From Megaleporinus macrocephalus (Eukaryota; Chordata; Actinopteri; Characiformes; Anostomidae): a stretch of 64,000 nucleotides of DNA. The notes below the pieces were generated by a model. The model saw nothing but the letters and a program-made list of their open reading frames with translations, did no database searches and was not told the DNA's origin. The stretch covers positions 24,352 to 88,351 of the forward strand of contig JAJQXZ010000044.1 of assembly GCA_021613375.1 (NCBI GenBank), given 5' to 3'. Made by a program: the position numbers and the translations under genes. Shown here one piece after another: positions 11,693-21,992 of this stretch. Within the stretch, counting starts at the first letter, position 1, and each line of letters begins with the position of its first letter.

Positions 11693-12212
11693 CACTACCG
11701 CTCAAATGTTTAGAATCACTTTAGAATTTCATTTCATGCAATTTTCATGCAATTCACAAACAATACTGTCCATTTCACAATGAATGTAAGTGTATCAGAT
11801 GATTTTTAAAGAATAAAAATGTTTGTATTAAACTCTATTTTTGTATAGAGGCTTATTTTGCATATAGTTCTATTATCAGCAATTCTCAGTCCTCTGTCTA
11901 AATCTCCTGGTACGGCCACCAATCCAAGTTAAGGATGTTATTGGACTAATTGGTTGTTAGGACACTCTTGATCAATTGTGATCACAGCTGAAAAACATTC
12001 TACTAATAAGTGAGTATAAAAGGGAGAACAACATTCTTGGTTAGTTTAGTATCTGAAGCATCAGCAGTTGATGTCTTGCTGACCGACTCACAATGACCAG
12101 AAAGAAACAACTTTCTTTAGAGACCCGTCAGTCCATTGTTGTGTTAAGGAAGAAGATACTCCATTGAAAACAAGAACATTTCACTGTGATCCCAAACTTT
12201 TAAGCGGTAGTG
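11693..12212 (+). mobile_element. Tc1-type miniature element (copy L1) with TA target duplication
   Basis: The ends are CACTACCGCTCAAATGTTT and, in reverse complement, CACTACCGCTTAAAAGTTT. Both are flanked by TA (11,691-11,692 and 12,213-12,214), the Tc1/mariner target duplication. The element is 520 bp and keeps the first 24 codons of a Tc1-like transposase (12,093-12,167) before an abrupt deletion joins it to the 3' end. A second copy with the same arrangement lies at 40,797-41,289 on the other strand. Confidence 0.92.
12093..12167 (+). pseudogene. Tc1-like transposase fossil, N-terminal 24 codons
   Basis: The frame starts at ATG 12,093 and reads MTRKKQLSLETRQSIVVLR, followed by a few residues and a stop at 12,165. 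This is the beginning of the helix-turn-helix (paired-like) DNA-binding part of Tc1 transposases. The catalytic DDE domain is entirely missing. The same fragment ends at the same point in the 40.8-kb copy, so the deletion predates their spread. Confidence 0.85.
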
Positions 12213-12227
12213 TATGCATATATAAAT

Positions 12228-12371
12228 ATCGTCGCTGTCCAATGACGTGTATCTCTATTTTTTTAGATTTTGAGTTTTCTTCATCATTTAAACACGGCAA
12301 CGTAAATTTCACTTACGTTGAAAGCCAAGACTGTTTTTGGCGATACTTGTTTTCCATTGGACAGCGACGAT
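12228..12371. mobile_element. MITE family K, 144 bp (copy K1)
   Basis: The 17-bp perfect terminal inverted repeats are ATCGTCGCTGTCCAATG (12,228-12,244) and its complement ending at 12,371. The interior has a second small palindrome, ACGTAAATTTCACTTACGT. A longer relative lies at 29,553-29,791. The element sits 15 bp from the Tc1-type element L1. Confidence 0.88.
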
Positions 12372-13431
12372 GTATATATAAAATGTGATCTGATATCTGA
12401 TAATTTAGTTTTCCTTAACAAACAGTAACAACACAGGATCTAAATCTATATCATTGGCATAAGAAATGTTGAACCTTTACCCAGTGGAGTTTTCTTCAAG
12501 GGCAGTAACCCTCAGCGAGATGCTTTGTGTAGGTACTAATTGATCCAGTACAGCATTTAGGAGGTATTTTGTTCCATTCCCACATACAAAACTGTTTCAG
12601 TTCATGTATATTTTCAGAGGCCTTTCTCGAACACCATGGCATTCTTTGGGAGCCAATTCAAAACTCTTACATGGTCTTTCTAAACTATGGAATGAAACTG
12701 AGTTTTACATCTCAGCCAGATGCCCTGAATTTTCTCACACATCTCGAAACCCACTGGTCCCCGAGTGATTGCAAGCTGTTCAAGTCTTGAGGCAGTAAAA
12801 TAGCTCCACTCCACAGCTCTTGCCTCACTGTTGGGTGGAAGTTTGGTATGCAGTGTTTTGTTCACCCCAAACATTACTCTGTGTGTTGCCGAAAAAGTTT
12901 TGTCTTATTGGTCCTGAAAATACTGCTCTAGTCCTGCTGGGTTTTTTCCAAAACAGGTAGCAATGTTCTTTTCGACAGCGGTTGTGTCCTCTTTGAGGCT
13001 TTTTATTTTTTTCAGAGTGTCCTTGGACTGTTCTGCTCACACCTATAGAAAGTAGGAGCAGTGCTGGATTTCTTCTATATGTGAATTAAGTTTGGAGAGA
13101 TGGAAGAAGGACATGTATAAGACCAGAGTGAAGAACGAATTCAAATAATATTTCTATACCTGACACACCAGAGCAGATATTATTGTGTTACTATTATAAC
13201 TACGTATACTATTATTACATAAGTATATTAGTTCAGTTAATTACGTATGCCTAATGGCTTTTACTTGGGATGATCGCAGTTTCTTAGTACTATAATAACG
13301 TTGTACATGTGTTAGATTCTGTTATTTCAGTAAGATGCACCATGGAGACGATGCTAACCTGTTTAGAGGGCAGTGTTTCACTCTGACTGTACAACAGTAT
13401 TACCTGTTAATCAAACATATAGGCTGTGTCT
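12372..13431. other. No recognised gene; possible old repeat 12,500-13,030
   Basis: Opposing 60-73 codon frames occur at 12,569-13,040. The sequence has the texture of a decayed dispersed repeat, but I could not identify boundaries or a family. The region 13,040-13,431 shows nothing recognisable. Confidence 0.3.
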
Positions 13432-14020
13432 CAAAACCTAGTGATCCCCTACATAGGCAGCATTTTACATCATAGTATGCGCTCCCGACATGTAGACTGT
13501 CCCAATTCTTACATACCTTAAACATGCTGTCTATTGAAGAACCTTATTTAGACCTGATTTTAAAGAAGCATTGAACGCTTCCTCAGCCGCTTAGACAATC
13601 CCATGATGCACCGCAGGCTAATCTACGAGCAGTTAAGTGGTTTTAAAATGTGAGTTATTTTGATTCTCTGGAGTTTTAATGTGTTTCTGGTCATATAATC
13701 ACACAAAACAGTATTTTATATCAACTCTGTAACGAGTCCTTCACCATTTACACTTTTATACTCGAGACATTAGCATTTATGCTAGCGGATTATTAAGACT
13801 CGGGCTATTGTTTTTGGATGCCGGCTGGTAGCTTAGCAGCCAGTTAAACCACCGGTCACGTGCTGCAGTGGGTGGGAACAAGCCGTGACGCAGTCTCTCT
13901 CTAACTAGAGCGTCTCAGTAATCTGTTTTATGAGGAGAGATGAGGAGAGAACGCTGCTACTTACACAGCTCCCTACCTAGACAGCCTACTTACACACTCA
14001 CTAGGGTTTGAGACAGAGCC
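13432..14020 (-). mobile_element. Non-autonomous DNA element, family B (copy B1)
   Basis: The terminal inverted repeats are GGCTGTGTCTCAAAACCTAG and GGCTCTGTCTCAAACCCTAG (reverse complement of the right end). Length is 589 bp. It is inverted relative to the copy at 48,119-48,716 and alignable along its whole length, including CATGTAGACTGTCCCAATTC and CTCTCTAACTAGAGCGTCTC. Flanking ATA on each side may be a 3-bp duplication. It has no coding frame. Confidence 0.85.
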
Positions 14021-14113
14021 ATAGCCAGCTAATTTGGCCACTTCTAACATCTGTACTTTAATAGTTGCATGAAATGAACAATTAAATAATTATCTTAGCC
14101 AGCTAAAATAATT

Positions 14114-14597
14114 AGAGATGGACCGATTCCAATCGCTGATCACCTCTTAGCACGATTGTGCGATAGCCAATACCGATCAAGGGCGGGGCTATATGCCACG
14201 GTAGGACTATATGTAGTTATTAGCGCAAGCAAGTCATGAAACATGATCTAAACTGGTTTATTACCATTTTTAATGAGCTCATATGAAACAGCAATAATAT
14301 TTTAAACAAAATTAACAGTAAATAAACAAAGTACATCAAACAAATATCACCAATCCTGCAATCATTACATTTAGACCCATAATTTAAAATGAAAAAAGCT
14401 AATGAAGGTGTCGAAAATGAAGGAGGAGGTTTTAATGAAACACTAGCTGGAAAACAGAAATTAGGCTAATTTGTTTAAGGCTATTGATCGGCTCTCGGGA
14501 TCAACTAAAATGGAGAAATATCGGCCGATCACCGATCGCATATTTTGATTAAGAATCGGCTAATACCGATACATAACCGATCAATCCTTCCATCTCT
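14114..14597 (+). mobile_element. hAT-like deletion derivative, family C (copy C1)
   Basis: The ends are AGAGATGG and CCATCTCT. The flanks carry AAAATAATT on both sides (14,105-14,113 and 14,598-14,606), consistent with an 8-bp hAT target duplication plus one base of chance identity. Subterminal GATCGG/CCGATC words match copies C2 (18,910-19,648) and C3 (26,363-27,217). This copy lacks the BED-finger coding relic that they retain. Confidence 0.87.
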
Positions 14598-14923
14598 AAA
14601 ATAATTTATAAATTACCAACTGAGATATCATGATCGTGGTGCTTTTTCAGACATAAGTTCAGTTAGAAAATACACAAAAGAACCAGCAGTGCTGCATTCT
14701 AATATACTGTGTTTACAATGATTTTTACTCAGCATTTTTACATACCGTGTTGCACTAAATCCAGTCCAATGGGACTAATTATACTCTCTTCATAATCAGA
14801 CGTGCACTTGGTCTGACTACTAATGTGGCCTACATGTTCAGAAAAGCATATTGTATCGTAACCCAATTTCTCCTGATAATATGAATATTGTTTAGTTTTA
14901 ATGTAGCCAATTAAACACACAAA

Positions 14924-14928
<5 letters not shown>
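14598..14928. other. No recognised feature
   Basis: This is AT-rich unique sequence without repeats or coding potential. Confidence 0.35.
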
Positions 14929-14963
<35 letters not shown>

Positions 14964-14982
14964 GTCTCTCTGTCTCTCTCTT
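14929..14982. repeat. (CT)n microsatellite
   Basis: An uninterrupted CT dinucleotide run grades into CTCTCTGT imperfect units. Confidence 0.97.
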
Positions 14983-16100
14983 ATTTCTCTTGAAGATCAG
15001 ACTGTAACGGTCCTGGTACATAAAGAAGAAACGGCAGAAAAGAGAGGTGCTCAGAAGCAGCCGATTACTCATGCACGCTCTCTGACTCTGGCTGTCAGCT
15101 GAGCTTAGAAGAGATATCTGAATTCCCCTCTTGTTTGTTCCTCAAGTATTCAAATATATACAAATTCTAAGTACACTGTTTACCAGGAAGATAACATAAC
15201 TGCAGTAAACAACGTCCCGGACCCTTAAGTGGGAGCTCATAAATATCGAGCATCCGAAAAGTGCACAGTATTATAAACCAGCGGTTCTCAGCCTGGAGGC
15301 ACGAGATGGTTATTTAAAACAGGACGTAGACGGATTTTTACATATTTTTGAGTGTCTTGGCATAAAATCCCCCAGGCCAGCGAATCGAGTTCCACTCGAG
15401 TGAAATGGTGAGCTGCTGCGTGACATACTGAGTCGAGGCAAAGAAAGTATAGCCTGCGCTGGTGGCTGCAGTGTGAGGCTCTGTTTAGCCAAACAGCTAA
15501 ACTAGCAGTTTACTCGAGTAAGACGTGTATAAAGGTTATATGATTATTAGCTGACTACCCTACAAAGTGTCTACACTCAGAGAGAATCAGAGTTGCTGTT
15601 AGTGTTAAAAGTAAACAAGCACTTCGCCCTGAGTTTGCTCCAGAGCTGTCGGCTGTTTGCAAATATTCCTCTGCGTTTTAGCACATAATAAGCCAGTATT
15701 GTTTTCTTCGTGGTCAGCAATGGCACATATGTTTGCGAGACTTGAGCATATACAATAGAACGTAATACAATGAGCATTCAGAGTTGAAGCGCTTCGTCTC
15801 AGGGCCTTTAACCATCAAACCACACGTACTGCAGTGTTCCGTCTGCATGACCGTAGGCTGATTAAAGGCCAAGTACCGAGACATTTGTTTGAAAAGCCTT
15901 TCTAGTCTTATGAGCTTCGAGAGCAGCTTTTCTACTGAGAAGCTTTAAAATCACTTGATTAAACCAAAGAATTCTTACAAGACTGGAAACCCTGAGTACA
16001 TTTAGCCTTTTCTTAAGGGATCCTGTGGTTCTCATTCTTCATTGTTAGCAGTTAAAAGAAATACATGTGTTTATTACTATGAACGTATTTGATCTCATCA
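14983..16100. other. No recognised gene
   Basis: This is unique sequence. Minus-strand frames of about 60 codons (15,310-15,492 and 15,577-15,777) show no similarity that I recognise. The stretch CAGCGGTTCTCAGCCTGG near 15,281 resembles an end of a common fish miniature element, but no partner end was found. Confidence 0.35.
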
Positions 16101-16106
16101 CATATT

Positions 16107-17045
16107 AAAACCTAGTGAGCTGCCTAAGTAGTGAGCTGTCTAGGTAGGGCAGCTGTTTAAGTAGACAGCGTTCTATCTGACGTCTATCTTCATAGGACAG
16201 ATTATTGAGATGCTCTAGTTAGAGAGAAACTACATCACAGCTTGTTGCCGCCACAGCATGCGACCAGTGTTTTAGCTTAGTTTAGCTACTGTCTACTAGG
16301 GGTGTAAGGAAATATCGAAATCTCGAATATCAGGATGTTATGTTTGGTGATACGGTATTCGATTCTCAAAAAAAACAGTATCGATACACAGATTCCTAGC
16401 AGAAAGTGTGTCGGTGTGTGCTGTGTTTAAACCTCTGACCACTAGATGGCAGTGTTGTAATTCATTTTCAGCTCCTCTCCAACATTAACAAGCAGCACAA
16501 GGGTGCAATGCTATTGTAAGTATTAGTAAACCTGTTCATATAGTGGTGTGTTTGAATAGTGTGGTTTTAAAAATTACAATTTATTACTTTGCCTTCTGTA
16601 TCGCAGTGTATTGAATCGTGAGCGCTGTATCACAATACGTATTGTATCGCCAGGTTCTTGCCAATACACAGCCCATACTGGCACCTTGGCTAAGCTACCA
16701 GCTGGCTATCCACAACAATAGCCTGAGTCTTAAAAATCCACTAGCATAAATACTTATACCTTGAGTATAAAACCTCACTGCAAAGTATTTGGTGAGGTCG
16801 TATGACAAATAAACAAATTAAAACACGGAATAACATACTTTTAAAAATGACTTCACTGCTTGTAGCTTCACTTTTGTCCGCTATGTTGGAAAAATGTAGC
16901 CTGTGTTGCATCATGGGATTGCCTTAGCAGCTAAGGAGCCATTTGATGCTTCCTTATTATTCAACCAGAATAAGGAGCCTCTGAGGACAGCTCGTTTAAG
17001 GTATCTAAGAATTGGGACAGGCCTACATGTCAGGAGCCGCATACT
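16107..17045 (+). mobile_element. Family B element interrupted by an A element (copy B3)
   Basis: The segments 16,107-16,296 and 16,678-17,045 align in order with the intact B copy at 48,119-48,716, including AACCTAGTGAGCTGCC, CTCTAGTTAGAGAG, GCATCATGGGATTG and GAATTGGGACAG. The outer terminal repeats are decayed or missing. The break coincides with the ends of an inverted A element. Confidence 0.83.
16297..16676 (-). mobile_element. Family A element nested in B3 (copy A2)
   Basis: It reads on the minus strand from TGGGCTGTGTATTGGCAAGA (right end) to a TAGGGGTGTAAGG-like left boundary. It contains CCACTAGATGGCAG at 16,439-16,452, a full match to the degenerate CTCF core. The flanking CTGTCTAC/CTGGCACC is only a partial match, so the target duplication has decayed. 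Confidence 0.83.
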
Positions 17046-18285
17046 AAACGAGACGGACTCTATGGTTAAAGAAAGTCTGATAATTAATTCAAGATTCTTA
17101 TTTTACTTCATTTCACTATTAACTATTGTCTATTTATTGTTATGCTTGTACAGTTTTTTACTACGATACATAATGCTGCCCTGCTTCAGAGTTATTTGAG
17201 CCTCACCCCAAGCATTTTAATACATGTATGTCCTGAGATGATGTGCAGATGACAACTTCATAAACATGTTTTACATTTTTTCTTGCAGCGGAATTGTATC
17301 AGTATGGAGTTTGCTGATTTTAATGGAATATGAGATTCATACAAATGCATTGATACACATGTTTTGTTAGTGGTTTGGTTGGCTCCACAATGACCGTTGT
17401 TTGGTTTTTCTAGTGTTGTCCTGTGGACTGACCTGGCAACAGATGTTCAATTCTGTGGCTCCTCCAGATGTTTATGTTATGGTTGTTTGCTTAACCCAGG
17501 TCTTAACTCTGACGTGTGACGAAACAGAGACAACCTATTTAGTTATCGGTTACTTAACCCTTTAATTTGAATACTGTATTAGTAGGATGTGTCTACTTAA
17601 GACTACAGTTTTGTGTCAAGGTCTTTGTAGTCTGAGTATGATTATTTCAGAGATAGTCTGAGTTGTGTTTATTTGTGATGAGAATGGAGAGAAAAGGAGG
17701 TCCAGATGTGAGTTGAGTATTAATCAGAAGCAGGTGCGCACTGGTCCTGGGGTGCGCTGCTGGATTATATTCGCTTTTGTTGAGTTCAAATGCATGGAAG
17801 CTGAACATTATGTGACTTTTTCCTTAAACAATCTTTTCTGTATCTTCTATGTCGGGAATACAATCTAGATTAATACTTGCTGTCCTTTTGATGTCTGGAG
17901 TGTCGTAGAATAATTTGATAAATGACATTTTCCGACCGTTGGCTGCAGCCCTGATATCAGACTTTGATAAATGTTACTCTTCCTTGGTTGTCTTCAGTCA
18001 AAGGCCTTCTTAAAGGCCACCTTTGTCATCATCACTGCTTGCCTTTGATGAGACCAAGACCTGCTACAGTTTATTGCGAGTGTAAAAGGAGAAAAAAACA
18101 AGAAGCATAAATGTCACGCAGGGGTGTTACGGCCGCTCGGGGTAAGATGTGGAAGCTTAAAGCTGGTCTGGAGCCCGATTTCTGTACTTTCAATGCTTTT
18201 TTGGTTGCAGTTTTGTTTCATATTAAAAAAAAGTTCTGGATCCTTTACAAGTTTGTTCTTATTAACAAGTGGATATACACAGTCG
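17046..18285. other. No recognised gene
   Basis: This is unique sequence with weak open frames (17,665-17,868 and 18,111-18,332). No family is recognised. Confidence 0.35.
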
Positions 18286-18660
18286 CGTCACATTATTATG
18301 ACCACTTTATACTCTGGGGAATGTTTTGGTGACATTCTCTGGACCCACTCATCCATGTGGAAGACTGAATCCCATCCTTGCAGATCACGTACACCATACA
18401 TGCTGATTGTCTTCTCTGGGGCGGATGGGATCTTCCAGCAAGAAATGTCCCACATTGGTTGGAAGACCTGACCAAGACTTCCAAGTACTACCCTGGACCC
18501 CTAATTCCCCAGACTTGAACCCAATTAAGCATCTGTGGCACCACCTTGGGATGGTGATGTTAGCTCTATGGATCCTCCTCCACGCTCCCTCCAGCAGCTG
18601 TGAGGATGCACTGGCTCCAGATACCTGTGACCACCTACCAGGACCTTACTGAGTCTCCCA
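18286..18660 (+). pseudogene. Tc1/mariner-type transposase relic, C-terminal part
   Basis: Two plus-strand frames carry pieces of one protein. The first contains MLIVFSGADGIFQQ (around 18,400-18,437). The second contains PNSPDLNPIKHLWHHL (around 18,500-18,546). The motif NSPDLNPI-HLW is the hallmark preceding the last acidic catalytic residue of Tc1/mariner transposases, and FQQ normally precedes the second catalytic aspartate. Here FQQ is followed by E-M-S in place of the usual D-N-A and the frame shifts, so the gene is dead. The left end CACATTATTATGACCACTTT looks like a terminal-repeat remnant. Confidence 0.8.
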
Positions 18661-18909
18661 GTCCATCTAGCTGCCGTCTGTGCTGCACACACGACGGTCA
18701 CTCTGGATACATACTCGATTGTGTATTTTATCGTACATACAAGAACCACCTGTGGACATGTGGACACGTCAAGCTACGCAGACATGGTTTCGCACATTCA
18801 AGGATGTCTCGCTTTCTGAGTGTTACAGCCAGAGACGCTATAACTACAGTCGATCCTGACCAAACTGTACGCTTTCACTCAGACTAACAGCTTTCATACA
18901 TTCTAAAGT
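18661..18909. other. No recognised feature
   Basis: This is unique sequence between a transposase relic and an hAT-like element. It may hold the 3' remnant of the former. Confidence 0.3.
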
Positions 18910-19648
18910 AGAGATGGAAGGATTGATTGGCTATGTATTGGTATTGGCAGATTTCTAATCAAAATATGCAATGGCGTTAAACAAGCGAGCACAATTTCTG
19001 TATTTCCAGCTAGCGTTTCATCCAGGAAGAGGAGCCCCCCTCTTGTAAAACCCCCTCTGGCAAGTTCCCCGCAATTCCTATCTGTACCACTAGGTGGAAA
19101 TACATACCCTTTCAGTTTCGACAGACTGACTAAAGCGACAGCCTGGTGAGAACAGTTTATGGTATTCACTGCATGTACTGATAGAGAAAACATCGTCCGT
19201 CTGGCAGTTTTTTACGTGAAGCAGACTCAACCAGGACAGTTTAAAATCTGTAAAATCAACGTGGAGGAACCAAGACAAAGACATCTTAACACATACTAAT
19301 CTGATACGGCACTTAGAACTACACCATGCGGCTGAATACAGTGAGTATCGCCAAACAGCAGAGCTAGCACGCACAGCTAGCACAAAACAAAACAACCCAG
19401 AACCCACCATACAGACCAGATCTGACCGGTACGAACAGAACAGCAGCAACAACAGCCAGAGAGCTAAAGGCACCACAGCCAGAGTGACTGAGTTTATAGA
19501 TAAGCAACGTTTCAACCATGTTTCATGACTTGCTTGCACTAATATTGCATGTAGCCTGCTGGTGGCATATAGCCCCCGCTCTCGATCGGTATCGGCTATC
19601 AGCCGATAATGCTGGAAGGTGATCGGCGATCGGAATCGCCCTCTAAAA
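18910..19648 (+). mobile_element. hAT-like element, family C, with coding relic (copy C2)
   Basis: It starts AGAGATGGAAGG and ends near GGAATCGCCCTCTA. Subterminal GATCGG, CCGATAATGC and GTTTCATGACTTGCTTGC match the other C copies (some inverted). The interior preserves the 5' coding portion of a BED-finger transposase. No clear target duplication remains. Confidence 0.82.
19289..19528 (+). pseudogene. hAT transposase fossil: BED-type zinc finger half and linker
   Basis: The open frame from 19,289 to the stop at 19,526 reads T-H-T-NLIRHLELHHAAEYSEY, followed by a low-complexity linker (KQNNPEPTIQT) and ARVTEFIDKQRF. The NLIRHLxxxH spacing is the His-His half of a BED zinc finger. The Cys half (CKIN near 19,249) lies upstream in another frame after a frameshift. 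The frame ends before any RNase-H-like catalytic domain. Copy C3 carries the same region on the minus strand. Confidence 0.82.
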
Positions 19649-20399
19649 CACTGAACGGGCCATTCTTAAGATATTTGTTACCTTATATCTATCTTACTCT
19701 AACCAGAAACAGATAAAGCCCCCCCCCCTCTTCGGATGACCAATGTTTTTTATTTCTAGTATTACAAGTTTTCATTTAATATATGCAGTCATTGTGTAGA
19801 GAGAGAACAATAAACATACAAACAAACAAACAGGGATTGCCAAGGAGAATAAAGGATTTGGGAAGAAAAAGAAAAAAAAAACGGTAGAGATGAAAAAACC
19901 AAACAAACAATAAAAATTAAGCATTTATACATACAAACAAACAAACGAGAGAAACAGAAATTGTAATATTTGTGCATTGAGCTGAAGCCATTTATAATAC
20001 CTACCATAAATATTTTGTGTGGTGGTGTGTGTATATGTATGTGTGTGTATATGTATGTGTGTGTTGGCCTCTTGAATATTGTTAGTTTTAACCATTACAG
20101 TGCAGCTAAAATAAAATAAAAAAAACAGGAGTGGTACAGGATTACGGCTGCTGGTGCCACAGCATGTTTACATTGCTGCAGTAGGGTTTGCCACTATATA
20201 TGTCACTGTGTTGCTGTGAGTCACTGAGCTGGGTCAAGGGATCTTTATACAACAGAAAGAAAACAGGAGATGGCTATGAAGCGAACGCCTATTTGTCCTG
20301 CAACGTTTGACCAAAAAGTCCACTCTACTTGAAAAACAAATGAACGTTCAGTAATTGCAATAGAAGCTTTGGATGCGAACTTGAATTAGCAAGAAGGCG
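19649..20399. other. No gene; simple sequence patches
   Basis: A C-run (about 19,720-19,729), AAAC/CAAA repeats near 19,817-19,835 and 19,930-19,945, and a GTGTATAT/GTATGTGT patch at 20,022-20,064 are present. No coding sequence is recognised. Confidence 0.5.
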
Positions 20400-20860
20400 T
20401 CTGCTGGGACCGCTCCGAGCACCGTAGTTATTTGCACTACTTACATCTACACTGAAGTCAGCTCGGACTGCTAAAGTCGATTTCTCCTTTCGCTCCTAAC
20501 CCAGCAGCTCTGAGCCGTAATTAGCCCTTTGCAAGGAGCGGACCCCGGTGAGAAACCTATGTAAATGCGGCGAAATGAGATTCAGATCTTGGATGGAAAA
20601 GCAGCAGGGTTGGGATGTGATAAGGAGGAGCGATATCGCTGGGGAGAACAAAGTGCACTGATTACATTTATTTCCACTGACCTGTTCCCAGAGCACAGTA
20701 GGAGAACCTGCACTGAGCTTTAGGCTGCTGCCCTGCACATTTCTTCATGAATTATTTCAGCAATCTCTTCTTTCTGCACAGCTTGGTTTGGGACCCCTCT
20801 ACCAGAATCTTGCCCTGGAATCTAAAACAATGCTAATTTGATCTCTGCAGGTTACACCTA
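20400..20860. promoter_or_regulatory. Candidate conserved non-coding element
   Basis: This is repeat-free sequence of mixed composition with CCGTAATTAGCCC and TTCATGAATTATTTC motifs and no coding frame. It resembles a distal enhancer in texture only. Confidence 0.27.
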
Positions 20861-21636
20861 CCATGCCTTTGTTTTAAGTGTGTTATCCAAGACGGTACAT
20901 GGTAGAGCTGCAACAAATAATATGATCGCGTTCGCTACATTAGAACATTTCATTAAAGTGTTGGAAAACAGGAAAGCCGTCAGGACAGCTGACTGGTGTG
21001 TCACGTTTATGAGCCCAGCCATTTTAAACAAAACTCTAGCTTCTCATTAGTGGCACGCTGCTGCCAGCTCTGCACACCGGACTCCGTGTGATTGGGTAGA
21101 GCTTGAGAGATTCTCGTAATTCCAGGTGACAGTAACACTTGTAACTCCAGGTGCTGCTGCCTGGTGCTGTGCAGAAGATTCCTGCGTCTTCTGATTTCCA
21201 GCCAGCTAGCGGGCTCTTACTTTTGTTTATTACCAAGAATAAACCAGGGGGTGCTGCTAGCTAGCCGTCCAGCGTGGTAGGATAATTATTCACGGTGCAC
21301 TGGCCGTTAAAGCCAGTGTGGCTGAGTTTAGTGGAGGCTTTGTTATGAAGTTTCCGGTGGTTTGAAAAACCCATGTTTGCTAAAAACGTGTTTGAACAAT
21401 GAATTGTCTAAACTCTACGCCTAACCAGAGAGAAGTGAAGAACCTGCATCTTGTGGTGTACTAGAGGTTCTAATCTGTTTGTTACAAACAAGAAAATAAG
21501 AAGGTTGGTTTCCCACACTAGTCCTGGAACCTAGTCCATTAAAAGGGAAATTCCAGGACTATACTCTTAAAAAAAGATGGTTCTTTAGGTGTTCTTGAGT
21601 AAGTGCTTCTATTTAGAACTATTTCATACTTAAATG
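20861..21636. other. No recognised gene; right edge is a dispersed repeat
   Basis: From about 21,565 the AAAAAGATGGTTCTTTAGG word begins a fish dispersed repeat of GGTTCTT type, which hosts the insertion at 21,645. The rest is unique. Confidence 0.4.
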
Positions 21637-21644
21637 GTTCTTTG

Positions 21645-21984
21645 TAGTGTTGCACCGATACCGATACCGATACCGATACCATGAAGCTTATTGTCTAAAT
21701 GGCTGCATGTGTTTCTGCATTGTGGCAATTTTTATTTTTTCATAGCTCAAACTTTTTAATGTGCAGTTACTCAACCAGTAAGTGATTCTTTCAAGTTTAT
21801 TATATCTTATTTAGGATAAGACATAAAAATACAACATATAAAAAGTGGAACACTATAAATATCAGGATTTATAGCCATATATCGAGCATTTAAGTCAGAG
21901 TTGGTATCGGTATCGGTACTCGGTATCGGCAGATACCTGAAAAGCTGGTATTGGTAAGAAAAAAGTGATATCGGTGCATCCCTA
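21645..21984 (+). mobile_element. hAT-like MITE with perfect 8-bp target duplication (family H)
   Basis: The 340-bp element starts TAGTGTTGCACCGATACC and ends ATATCGGTGCATCCCTA. GTTCTTTG flanks it exactly on both sides (21,637-21,644 and 21,985-21,992). Subterminal CCGATA repeats on the left face GGTATCGGTATCGG on the right. It has no coding frame. It landed in the GGTTCTT-type dispersed repeat. Confidence 0.92.
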
Positions 21985-21992
21985 GTTCTTTG

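Noticed and set aside
12569..13040. Possible degenerate gene on opposite strands
   Set aside because: The frames are short and mutually overlapping, and no conserved motif could be recognised.
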